Positions 33,712-41,819 of a stretch of 64,000 nt of DNA are shown piece by piece. Below the pieces are notes generated by a model. It saw nothing but the letters and a program-made list of their open reading frames with translations. It searched no databases and had not been told where the DNA came from. Each line of letters begins with the position of its first letter. Position 1 is the first letter of the stretch. Source of the stretch: an uncultured Rickettsiales bacterium (GTDB taxonomy: Bacteria; Pseudomonadota; Alphaproteobacteria; Rs-D84); NCBI GenBank assembly GCA_900550565.1, contig URSG01000002.1:13308-77307 (forward strand), written 5' to 3'. Made by a program: the position numbers and the translations under genes.

Positions 33712-35199
33712 TTATTGATAGAAACAAACCGTTTCGCTGCCCTTGATGTAATTATCAGACCAATAAAACGTTCCAGAACCATCATTTAACGTTGCCCCAC
33801 AAAACGAATTATCTTCCTGGTTGCCTGTCATTGCATAACACTGGGATATCGTTGTTGCACCAACAACGTCTAGCTGCCAATAATCGCCATCAATGCCGGT
33901 ATTAACCAATCTGTTCGAACAATTTTCATTTTGGCTAACAATCGTCAAACCACTGGACGCCAATGTTGGGCATGCATTGCACCCGGTCATACTGGAACCC
34001 GGATTTCCATAATACCCCTTGTTGCATTGATACAGGCTGTCCATCGTCTTGACACACTGGTATCTGTCCGTTCCCGATATCGGCGAAAAATTATAATGAT
34101 ACTGTTGTTGATACGCTGGGTTACTGGCATCTTCCCAATGGGTGGTTGTTTGACACCCTTTACACCCACTGCAAGACGTTGGTTTTCCCCCAGACATTCT
34201 TTTACACGTGGTGGTCGTGGCTGTTTCATACGCCCGATTATCATGATTGCATTTATAATCAAAATCACCGACAACGGTGCCAGCGTTGGAAACACAACTG
34301 CCGGTCGTGTAATCACATTTTCCCTTTAAACGGTACAAATAGTTTTTACTATTGGCGGCTAGATTCCACGCATTGGTGCAATCGGTACTGCATGTTTTTT
34401 TATACCGACAAACCCCGGCCCCGGCATTGGTGCTGGCTGTCAAATCGCAATACAACTTATTACTGTCCTCGTCGTCCGTTCCACCCTGATTGCAATTATA
34501 CCCAGAAGAATCCGTGGAATTACACCCCAAACGCACCGCCACCGTTTTCAAAGAATTTCCCGTATACACAGTACACGTGCAAAACGGTTTGGTGCCACCA
34601 GCCCCAAGACTTGGACATGTTGTCCCGACCCCCTCGGTCCAGACACAATCCCAATCCACACAGGTCCCGTTCGAGCATACACCATCACCCGCGCTGTCAA
34701 ACAACTTTTCAGTTGAAAGCGTAACAGTTTCTGTTTTTGTTCTGCATTGATACAGGGTGGACGAATTACAATAACGGGTAGTGACCTCAAGCGTATCGTC
34801 ATTAAGTTCCCGATAACTCACCTGCGCTGTTACGCAATCCGATGGACATGTGTTGCTGCTGCCACCACCACTGCTGCCACCACCACTGCTGCCACCGCCA
34901 CTGCTGCTACACACATCCAGATTATCACACCATTCTTCGTCTCTGTCATTATACAACACTTGGTTACACGTAGTCCAACTTGATGTCTGTGAACAAACAG
35001 AACTGCTATAAACAGCTTCACATGCGCTCTGAACAACGTCATTATTTTGCAAACTATCACAGGTAAAATCACCTTCGTGCTCGCTTATGTATTGCACTTT
35101 CCACTTACACGCATCACATGCGTCCCCAGCGACCGCCGATGAATTTGTTGAAATAACAGACAGAACCGATACGACCAGTATCGTTATTAAACGTTTCAT
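33712..35199 (-). CDS. Large secreted Cys-rich protein
   Basis: A 495-residue exported protein with a signal peptide (RLITILVVSVLSVISTNSSA) and dozens of Cys, many as CxxC (CDAC, CSGCKGC, CNAC). A low-complexity linker of three GGGSS units separates the first 100 residues from the rest. Near the C-terminus CNKGYYGNPGSSMTGCNACP resembles the Cys module of the protein at 59.0-60.2 kb. No known enzyme motif. It is probably surface-exposed or periplasmic and disulfide-rich. Confidence 0.7.
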   Translation of the reverse strand: MKRLITILVVSVLSVISTNSSAVAGDACDACKWKVQYISEHEGDFTCDSLQNNDVVQSACEAVYSSSVCSQTSSWTTCNQVLYNDRDEEWCDNLDVCSSSGGGSSGGGSSGGGSSNTCPSDCVTAQVSYRELNDDTLEVTTRYCNSSTLYQCRTKTETVTLSTEKLFDSAGDGVCSNGTCVDWDCVWTEGVGTTCPSLGAGGTKPFCTCTVYTGNSLKTVAVRLGCNSTDSSGYNCNQGGTDDEDSNKLYCDLTASTNAGAGVCRYKKTCSTDCTNAWNLAANSKNYLYRLKGKCDYTTGSCVSNAGTVVGDFDYKCNHDNRAYETATTTTCKRMSGGKPTSCSGCKGCQTTTHWEDASNPAYQQQYHYNFSPISGTDRYQCVKTMDSLYQCNKGYYGNPGSSMTGCNACPTLASSGLTIVSQNENCSNRLVNTGIDGDYWQLDVVGATTISQCYAMTGNQEDNSFCGATLNDGSGTFYWSDNYIKGSETVCFYQ

Positions 35200-35238
35200 G
35201 TTTTGCCCCCCCGATTGGCATTTACATAACTGTATTAA

Positions 35239-35268
35239 ATGTTATCCGATTTCGCCGTTCTGTGTCAA
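35239..35268 (-). promoter_or_regulatory. Promoter of the Cys-rich gene
   Basis: TTGACA (35263-35268), an 18-bp spacer and TAACAT (35239-35244) on the minus strand; a GGGGGG ribosome binding site lies near the ATG. Confidence 0.6.
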
Positions 35269-35301
35269 CCGCATTTTAATTACCAACAATTATTTTTTAT
35301 A

Positions 35302-36705
35302 TCAATTATTGTCACTACAATTATATGACCCGGCACCGCCACCCCAACTTTTTGGGATTTCACAATAATCACTCAGATTTTCATCGTTCAAATACATGTC
35401 ACTGGCATTATCGTAATTTGCTGTTGGAAACGCCTGGTATAATGGTATGCCGTCTGGGGTTCGTGCCGACGGCCCCGTTAGGCCCGGACAATCGCTGAAT
35501 GTCCCAGAAAACATAGCGTAGGCCGGCGCGCCAGATATATTGCCAAATAATCCCAACGGGATTTCACCTGTCAGACCACTGCACCCAGAAAACGTGCTGT
35601 TAAACATTTCGTCGGCCGGCGCGCCAGATATATTACCAAACAAATTTTTTGGTATTGCCGTCAACCCCTTGCACGAGGCAAATGTCATGGAAAACATACT
35701 TTCGGCTGGTGCGCCCGATATGCCGGCAAATAATTCCGATGGAATTTTACCCGTCAGACCCAAACACCCCAAAAATGTTTCGGCAAACATACCTGTGGCC
35801 GGTGCGCCCGATATGCCGGCGAATAATTTTTCCGGTATCGCACCCGTCAGGCTCCCGGCCTCGGAAAACGTTTCATAAAACATACCGACGACCGGCGCGC
35901 CACTGATTCCCGAAAACAATTCGCCCGGGATAGTGCCACTTAAATTAATGCAGCGCACAAATGTACGGCTAAAACGGGGCTGGATACCACCGGGCAATGT
36001 CGGAAATATTTTGCCCAAACTGCCCTCTATCTTTGCCAAATACTCATTACCTGCAAATGAAATCACAGGAACATAATTATAATCTTCATCTGGCGCACCA
36101 TACGCAACTGCATCGTCATCCAGTGAAGTTGGATGAACCTCAGGTTCTTTGTCCTGGCTATATCCCGTTGCACGTCCACCCAGTTTTACAACATACGTTC
36201 CGGCCGTTTCGTATGTATGCGAAAACGACTGTTTGTTGACATCATTTTTCTCAATCGTGTCAACGGTGCCGTCGCCCCAATCAACATAAAACGTTCCCGA
36301 TGCCGATAAGTCAAAATTAAACTCGGGCGTATCAGGCGTCGTTGTCGCAATAAATGGATATCCACTTGGTTTGTCAACCAAACTTTCAATCGCGCGGTTT
36401 GCCGTCGTGCGATTGGCCGCCGCCGATGTGGCATACGGCCCCGTGCCATAATGCGTTTCAATATTAAAACGCGCGTTTGCACGGTCAACCATACCCAAAA
36501 CATATCGCATATTCGCCGCCGCCGATGGATTGGTCAGCCCAGCGTTATATGGTATATCCAAACCCCACTTGGTCCGAATTGCGTCGTGAACATATTTCAC
36601 GTTTATAATTGGGGCAATATCTGTGGCCCAGGCGCGTGTTGACAGCGTCAGTGGTGCAACCACAACCGCAAACATACACAATAACACTGAAACCAATCGC
36701 CGCAT
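35302..36705 (-). CDS. Surface protein with PKD-like domain and five 31-residue repeats
   Basis: A 467-residue exported protein. A signal peptide is followed by an N-terminal domain and a PKD-like domain (FYVDWGDGTVDTI...FSHTYETAGTYVVKLGG). Five tandem repeats of about 31 residues have the consensus LTGxIPxxLFxGISGAPxxxMFxxTFxxCxG. The repeats resemble BspA/DUF285-type surface repeats. The C-terminus ends with two Cys and an Asn/Asp-rich tail. It follows the coiled-coil secreted gene by 30 bp and is probably cotranscribed. A host or matrix adhesin role is possible but not shown. Confidence 0.75.
   Translation of the reverse strand: MRRLVSVLLCMFAVVVAPLTLSTRAWATDIAPIINVKYVHDAIRTKWGLDIPYNAGLTNPSAAANMRYVLGMVDRANARFNIETHYGTGPYATSAAANRTTANRAIESLVDKPSGYPFIATTTPDTPEFNFDLSASGTFYVDWGDGTVDTIEKNDVNKQSFSHTYETAGTYVVKLGGRATGYSQDKEPEVHPTSLDDDAVAYGAPDEDYNYVPVISFAGNEYLAKIEGSLGKIFPTLPGGIQPRFSRTFVRCINLSGTIPGELFSGISGAPVVGMFYETFSEAGSLTGAIPEKLFAGISGAPATGMFAETFLGCLGLTGKIPSELFAGISGAPAESMFSMTFASCKGLTAIPKNLFGNISGAPADEMFNSTFSGCSGLTGEIPLGLFGNISGAPAYAMFSGTFSDCPGLTGPSARTPDGIPLYQAFPTANYDNASDMYLNDENLSDYCEIPKSWGGGAGSYNCSDNN
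35480..35945 (-). repeat. Five 93-bp coding repeats
   Basis: Approximate span of the five in-frame repeats of about 93 bp in the surface protein gene; the fourth is one codon shorter. Their near identity makes copy-number change by slippage or recombination likely. Confidence 0.7.
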
Positions 36706-36735
36706 AATACCCCCCAACACAGAATAACAAAAAAA

Positions 36736-37347
36736 CTATGGCAATAATTGATCCGGCACATTTAACGTCCCGGTCACATTATATGTGCCACCTAAATCCT
36801 GGGACGCAGACGCCGATGTATCAACGCGCGAATTGACCGCATTGTCAACATATTCACGGGTCGCAAAATCCCCTGCACTGCCAACCGAATCGCGCAGATT
36901 GTCAACGTCTGTGCGTAAATCACGTATTTCCGTATCAACATCGCCGACACGCGTATCCAGCCCGTCCAGGCGCGAATTTATGTCCGCCGCCGCCCTGGGA
37001 TTCATATCGCCACCCGACGACGGTGTATCTGATTTAATTGATGCGCCACCACTGACCGATGTGCCGTGCCCCAGGTATTTACCAATGGACAAACGCGGTG
37101 CGGACGCCGTGCGCCCACGCGTCGCCGACGTCGTCGCAGATGCCGACGGTGAAATATTTGTCGCCGTGCCAGATTTGGTCGTCACGCGCAAAGACCCGGC
37201 ACGCGCCACGCCCCCTATCTTGGCCGCAGACGCCGCGGACGCCGTCCCGTTATATGTTCCGGCACCGCCCAACGTGCGAACCGATGGCGCAGCATTCGCC
37301 GTTGCAACAAAAATTATGCTGAAAATCGCAAGTGTATATTTTTTCAT
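36736..37347 (-). CDS. Secreted low-complexity and coiled-coil protein
   Basis: A 203-residue exported protein. A signal peptide (KKYTLAIFSIIFVATANA) is followed by a Thr/Ala/Ser/Gly-rich stretch and a heptad-like coiled coil (INSRLDGLDTRVGDVDTEI...LRTDVDNLRDSVG). The tail ends GTYNVTGTLNVPDQLLP. A trimeric stalk is plausible. No family recognised. AGGG-rich ribosome binding site; TATAAT at 37395-37400 on the minus strand. It is the first gene of a probable two-gene unit with the 31-residue-repeat protein. Confidence 0.65.
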   Translation of the reverse strand: MKKYTLAIFSIIFVATANAAPSVRTLGGAGTYNGTASAASAAKIGGVARAGSLRVTTKSGTATNISPSASATTSATRGRTASAPRLSIGKYLGHGTSVSGGASIKSDTPSSGGDMNPRAAADINSRLDGLDTRVGDVDTEIRDLRTDVDNLRDSVGSAGDFATREYVDNAVNSRVDTSASASQDLGGTYNVTGTLNVPDQLLP

Positions 37348-37394
37348 ATCCCTACACCCTCCCCCCTGTTGCAGGAAATAAATTGTATATGGGC

Positions 37395-37400
37395 ATTATA
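37395..37400 (-). promoter_or_regulatory. -10 box for the coiled-coil/PKD operon
   Basis: A perfect TATAAT on the minus strand with a weak TTTGCG 18 bp upstream. The 5' UTR would be about 40 nt. Confidence 0.5.
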
Positions 37401-37426
37401 TCACATTTTTAAACGTGGCGCAAACC

Positions 37427-38500
37427 TCAATCTTCGCGGAACAGGCGCGCTGGGTCAACCGCGGCGTTGCCACGTCTGACCTCCAGATACATTTCAGGCT
37501 TGTTCGGGTTCATACGCCCAACCGGTTCGCCGGCCAGAACATCTTGCTCAACCATAACATCAATATCGCCCAGGTTTGTCATAACCGTGTTATATCCGTT
37601 CTTGTGCGATATAATCAGCACACGACCAAATCCACGAAAACTGTCCGCGAATTTTACCGTGCCGTCCGCCGGTGCCATCACCAATGCCGCCCCACGCGTG
37701 CGAATCCGCCAACCGTCTGACTTTAACCCCAGGGCCGTTTTTTCGCCGAAATGCACGACAACACGACCGCGCACAGGCTGGTTCAATTTGCGAAATGAAA
37801 AACGGGAATCACCTGACATTTGCGAACTGCCCACACCGGCGGACAATTCAGAAATACTTTTCGCGCGCGCCGATAATTCGCGCAATTTTTTTTGTAATGC
37901 CGCCTGTTCTGTCTTTAATTTCTGGTTTTGGGCCGCGCGACGTTGCAACAGTTTGTCCAGTTCTGTCTTTTCAGCCGCATATTTTTTCGCCGTGCGGTCC
38001 AGTTTTTCTTTTTCAACCGCGCGCGCGTCACGGATTTTTTCCAGTTCGCGAATCTTTTGCGTCGCGTCGCGAATTTCTTCGTCAAAACGCGCCGACGCCC
38101 CCGACAACACCGCCGACGTCAGAACGTATTCGCGCATATTATCTGTGTCAAAACTGGGGTGCGACGCAACGAATAAAATGCTGGCCGCGGCATCAGAAAT
38201 TCGCGCCCGATTTTCGTCCAGTGACCGCGTCAATCGGTCGCGCTGGGCGTCCAGGTCGGCAATTTTACGAACAACAACACCGCGCTGTTCTTCCAGATTG
38301 CTGACCTGTTTGCCGGCCGCAACCAGTTTCTTTTTAGTCTTTTCAACCTCGGCCTGGGACGTGCGGACACGCTGGCTCAGTTTTTTATTTTCTTGTTCTG
38401 TTTTGGCAATCTGGGCGTTGATACGCGACAGCTCGCTGGCGCACAAAACGGGTTCGGTCGCCAAAATCAGCCCAAATAAACCAATCAACAGTTTTTTCAT
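37427..38500 (-). CDS. envC: EnvC-like murein hydrolase activator
   Basis: A 357-residue exported protein. A signal peptide is followed by about 200 residues of coiled coil (INAQIAKTEQENKKLSQRV and onward) and a C-terminal LytM/M23-like domain. The zinc ligands of active M23 enzymes are replaced: the usual HLHFE reads MYLEVR and the H of the S-H pair is absent (MTNLGDI). That is the state of EnvC, which activates amidases at the septum. The start codon overlaps the tyrS stop by one base. Confidence 0.8.
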   Translation of the reverse strand: MKKLLIGLFGLILATEPVLCASELSRINAQIAKTEQENKKLSQRVRTSQAEVEKTKKKLVAAGKQVSNLEEQRGVVVRKIADLDAQRDRLTRSLDENRARISDAAASILFVASHPSFDTDNMREYVLTSAVLSGASARFDEEIRDATQKIRELEKIRDARAVEKEKLDRTAKKYAAEKTELDKLLQRRAAQNQKLKTEQAALQKKLRELSARAKSISELSAGVGSSQMSGDSRFSFRKLNQPVRGRVVVHFGEKTALGLKSDGWRIRTRGAALVMAPADGTVKFADSFRGFGRVLIISHKNGYNTVMTNLGDIDVMVEQDVLAGEPVGRMNPNKPEMYLEVRRGNAAVDPARLFRED

Positions 38501-39714
38501 TACTTTTTCACAACACGCAAAAATGTTTTCTTGCCCTTTTGCACAACGATTTCATCGGCCGGCGCAACAATGTGTTTTGGGTCTGTGATTTTTTCGCCGT
38601 CCAGTTGAATTCCGCCCTGTTCCACGTTGCGTCGCGCCTCGGACTTGGATGTGAACAGCCCGGCCACACACAGGAAATCCAAGATACCCATTGCCGCAGC
38701 AAAATCAATCTGGGCCGTCGGCATATTTTCAGATTTTGCCCCGCCCCCAAACAGTGCGTCGGCCGCATCTTGGGCCGCCACCGCCGCATCATGACCGTGA
38801 GCGATTTCGGTCGCATTAAATGCCAGCACGCGTTTAACCGCATTCAGTTCCGCACCACGCGCCACCGCCAGACGTGCAATTTCGTCCAATGGAATTTCAG
38901 TGAATATCTTTAAAAACGTTTCCACCAGGTCGTCGGGCGTGTTGCGGAAATACTGGTAATATTCGTATGGCGACGTTTTGTCTTCGTTCACCCAGACCGC
39001 GTTGCCGGCCGATTTGCCAATCTTTTCGCCGTTTGCGTCGGTAATCAACTGGGTTGACAAAACAAACACTTCTTTGCCCAGTTTTTTACGCACCAGTTCA
39101 ACACCCATAATGCTGTTGCCCCACTGGTCTGCGCCACACAGTTGCACCGTGCAGTTATACTTTTTATACAACGTCAAGAAATCAACCGCCTGGAACGTCA
39201 TATAATTAAATTCCAAAAACGTCATACCGTTTTCCAAACGACGGCGCACGCTTTCCATACCCAGCATACGTGGCACAGTGAAATCAGTCCCGAATTCGCG
39301 CAGGAAATCCATGTGGCTGTATCCACTCATCCAATCGTTGTTGTCAACCATCAGCGCACCAGTTGATGTACCATCAAAATGGATAAATTTTTCAATTGAA
39401 TGGCGTAATCCAGCACAGTTGTGTTCAATCTGGGCATCGGTCAACATCGGACGTCCCTTGTCCCGGCCAGACGGGTCACCAATGCGCCCCGTTGCACCAC
39501 CAACCAACGCGATTGGACGATGACCATATTTTTGAAGCCAACGCATCAACATCAACGACGCCAAATGCCCCGTGTGCAACGAATCCCCAGTTGGATCGGT
39601 TCCCCAGTATGCCGTCACGCGCCCCGCATTTAACGCATCATTCAGCGCGTCCATATTAGACGCCTGATTGATAAAACCGCGCGCCTCTAATTCCTGTAAT
39701 AATTCGTTTTTCAT
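38500..39714 (-). CDS. tyrS: Tyrosyl-tRNA synthetase
   Basis: A 404-residue class I synthetase of the bacterial TyrRS type. The HIGH-like motif is in DSLHTGHLASL, the tyrosine pocket in YDFLTLYKKY-like FQAVDFLTLYKKYN, QCGADQWGN is the specificity loop, KIGKSAGN is the KMSKS variant, and an S4 RNA-binding domain ends the protein (EARRNVEQGGIQLDGEKI). AAGGAAAAAG precedes the ATG. Confidence 0.96.
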   Translation of the reverse strand: MKNELLQELEARGFINQASNMDALNDALNAGRVTAYWGTDPTGDSLHTGHLASLMLMRWLQKYGHRPIALVGGATGRIGDPSGRDKGRPMLTDAQIEHNCAGLRHSIEKFIHFDGTSTGALMVDNNDWMSGYSHMDFLREFGTDFTVPRMLGMESVRRRLENGMTFLEFNYMTFQAVDFLTLYKKYNCTVQLCGADQWGNSIMGVELVRKKLGKEVFVLSTQLITDANGEKIGKSAGNAVWVNEDKTSPYEYYQYFRNTPDDLVETFLKIFTEIPLDEIARLAVARGAELNAVKRVLAFNATEIAHGHDAAVAAQDAADALFGGGAKSENMPTAQIDFAAAMGILDFLCVAGLFTSKSEARRNVEQGGIQLDGEKITDPKHIVAPADEIVVQKGKKTFLRVVKK

Positions 39715-39810
39715 ATCTTTTTCCTTGTGTCCATTATGTTAGCAGAGTTTCGTCCCCCGCGCAAATATTTTCGCACCGCAGCGCAACACAGAGACAGACT
39801 CTCTATAAAA

Positions 39811-39832
39811 AATACCGCCAAACGGCGGTATT
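39811..39832 (-). terminator. tsf terminator
   Basis: A perfect 9-bp stem AATACCGCC/GGCGGTATT with an AAAC loop and T runs on both sides. Confidence 0.88.
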
Positions 39833-39850
39833 TTTTCACCGGCATTAAAA

Positions 39851-40720
39851 TTATGCCAACATTTTTGCAACTTCGTCCGCCAAGTTGTCTTCGCGTTTCT
39901 GGATTCCTTCGCCCAGAACATAATACGCAAAGCCAGCCAGTTTGCCGCCGTGTTCGGCAACAACTTCTTTGACTGTCTTGGACGGGTCCATAACGAACGC
40001 CTGTTCTTCCAGAACGGTTTCGGCATAGTATTTGTGGATACGGCCCTGAACCATTTTTTCAACCACAGCCTCTGGCTTGCCAGCGGTTGCGCCAGATTCA
40101 ATAAACACCTTCTTTTCGCGTTCAACGGCAGCCGGATCAACATCGGCAATTGTCATAAATTCAGGTTTATTTGCTGCTATGTGCATTGCAATTTTATTGC
40201 CAATTTCGTCAATTTTGTCGGAATCGCCATCAATCGCAACTGCAACACCAATCTGACCCATACCTGGGACCAATGCGTTGTGGATATATGTGTAAATATG
40301 CTGACCAGAAACGTGTGCAATACGACGCAACGCCATATTTTCACCGATTGTAGAAATGGTCGCTGCGATGTCATCTTTGACCGCCGCCAATGTCGCGTCA
40401 AAATCACCACCCAATTCCAATGCCTTGGCTGCAACGTCGGCAACCAATTTTTGGAATTTGTCGTTTTTCGCAACAAAGTCTGTTTCTGCGTTCAATTCAA
40501 CGACGCAACCCATATTATCGCATTTTACAACGGTCACCAAACCAGACGCTGCAACACGTCCAGCCTTGGACGCCGCCTTGACAATACCCTTTTGGCGCAA
40601 CCAATCGGCCGCCGCTTCAATATCGCCATTTGATTCAACCAATGCCTTTTTGCAATCCATCATACCTGCGGATGTTTTTTCACGCAGTTCTTGAACCATT
40701 TTTGCGGTTATTTCTGCCAT
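39851..40720 (-). CDS. tsf: Elongation factor Ts
   Basis: A 289-residue nucleotide exchange factor for EF-Tu. The N-terminal UBA-like domain has VQELREKTSAGMMDCKKAL and DIEAAADWLRQKG; the core has ELNAETDFVAKNDKF. It lies 29 bp after rpsB, the usual order. Confidence 0.97.
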   Translation of the reverse strand: MAEITAKMVQELREKTSAGMMDCKKALVESNGDIEAAADWLRQKGIVKAASKAGRVAASGLVTVVKCDNMGCVVELNAETDFVAKNDKFQKLVADVAAKALELGGDFDATLAAVKDDIAATISTIGENMALRRIAHVSGQHIYTYIHNALVPGMGQIGVAVAIDGDSDKIDEIGNKIAMHIAANKPEFMTIADVDPAAVEREKKVFIESGATAGKPEAVVEKMVQGRIHKYYAETVLEEQAFVMDPSKTVKEVVAEHGGKLAGFAYYVLGEGIQKREDNLADEVAKMLA

Positions 40721-40749
40721 TGTTTTCCCCCATAATTTATGTGTTTATA

Positions 40750-41595
40750 TTATTTGTCGGCTTTGTCGGCCAATTTACCACGACGTTCTGCGCGTGCTTC
40801 TGATGTCTTGGACTTCTGGCGCGCTTCTTTGTCTTTGACGCCTGCTTCAAATGCGTCGGCTGCACTCAGGTCTGCGTCGCCTTTCTTGCCGGCTGCGCCA
40901 CCCAAACGTTTTTCAATACCAGACAAAATTGCGTCAACAAACAGGTCGCAATACAACTGGGTTGCACGTGCCGCGTCATCGTTGCCCGGAACTGGGTAAT
41001 CAACCAATTCTGGATTCGCGTTTGTATCGCAGATTGCGATTGTCGGAATATCCAGATTGCGCGCTTCGCGGACAGCATTGATTTCACGTGGAACGTCAAT
41101 TACAATCATCGCCTGGGGCGTGCCGTGCATTTCCAAGATACCGCCGAAAATATCGCGCAGTTTTTCAACTTCTTTGGTCATAACGCCAACTTCCTTTTTG
41201 GTCAGACCCAATTTATCGGCGTTTGCGATGTCCGCTTCCATCTTTTTCAGACGACGGATAGACTGTGAGACGGTTGTCCAGTTTGTCAGCATACCACCCA
41301 ACCAGCGGTTGTTGACATAATATTGACCACAACGTTCAGCCGCATCTTTGACAATGTCTTTGGCCTGGTGCTTGGTCGCGACGAACAGAACCTTGCCACC
41401 GGCGGCCGCGATTGCTTCCAATGCAACCAATGAACGATACAACAACGGTGCAGTTTTGTTCAAATTGATGATGTGAATTTTATCCTTGACCCCATAAACA
41501 TACGGTGTCATCAACGGGTTCCAGCGACGTGTGTGGTGACCGAAATGGACGCCAGCTTCCATCAACTGTTTCATAGTAAATGTTGGCAATGCCAT
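40750..41595 (-). CDS. rpsB: 30S ribosomal protein S2
   Basis: A 281-residue S2 with MKQLMEAGVHFGHHTRRWNP, FVATKHQAKDIV, NNRWLGGMLTNW, VIDVPREINAVREA and PGNDDAARA. The C-terminal extension of about 50 residues is rich in Lys, Ala and Glu, as in some alphaproteobacteria. First gene of the rpsB-tsf operon. Confidence 0.97.
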   Translation of the reverse strand: MALPTFTMKQLMEAGVHFGHHTRRWNPLMTPYVYGVKDKIHIINLNKTAPLLYRSLVALEAIAAAGGKVLFVATKHQAKDIVKDAAERCGQYYVNNRWLGGMLTNWTTVSQSIRRLKKMEADIANADKLGLTKKEVGVMTKEVEKLRDIFGGILEMHGTPQAMIVIDVPREINAVREARNLDIPTIAICDTNANPELVDYPVPGNDDAARATQLYCDLFVDAILSGIEKRLGGAAGKKGDADLSAADAFEAGVKDKEARQKSKTSEARAERRGKLADKADK

Positions 41596-41705
41596 GATTT
41601 TATCCTTTTTTCTGTTGTTATCCTCGCCGTGGACGCCAGACCAGATTTATTAAATCCAGACAGAAACTTTGCCCAACGGTTGTGTTATTCACGCCAGCGC
41701 GTGTA
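41596..41705 (-). promoter_or_regulatory. rpsB 5' leader
   Basis: The predicted rpsB transcript has a leader of about 105 nt with two short hairpins (CACGC/GCGTG and CCAGATTT/AAATCTGG-type). S2 autoregulates its own mRNA leader in other bacteria; that this leader does so is inference. Confidence 0.35.
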
Positions 41706-41710
41706 GCCCG

Positions 41711-41739
41711 ATAATAGAACAAATGCCCAATAAAATCAA
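41711..41739 (-). promoter_or_regulatory. rpsB-tsf promoter
   Basis: TTGATT (41734-41739), a 17-bp spacer and TATTAT (41711-41716) on the minus strand. Confidence 0.65.
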
Positions 41740-41784
41740 GCAGAAATTAAAAAAATACATATATTTATATTTGTGGGATTTACG

Positions 41785-41813
41785 TTGACAGAAAGTCCTT
41801 GTGTGGCTATTCT
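41785..41813 (+). promoter_or_regulatory. Subtilase promoter, leaderless
   Basis: A perfect TTGACA (41785-41790), a 17-bp spacer and TATTCT (41808-41813). Only 6 nt separate it from the ATG at 41820, which has no Shine-Dalgarno sequence. This is the clearest leaderless case in the window. Confidence 0.75.
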
Positions 41814-41819
41814 CGGGTT

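Noticed and set aside
34830..35072. An Ala/Val-rich minus-strand ORF and a matching plus-strand Thr/Ala ORF
   Set aside because: Both are other-frame readings of the GGGSS linker codons of the Cys-rich secreted protein.
35480..35945. Regular repeats suggesting a CRISPR array
   Set aside because: The 93-bp units are in-frame coding repeats without unique spacers, and no cas genes are present.
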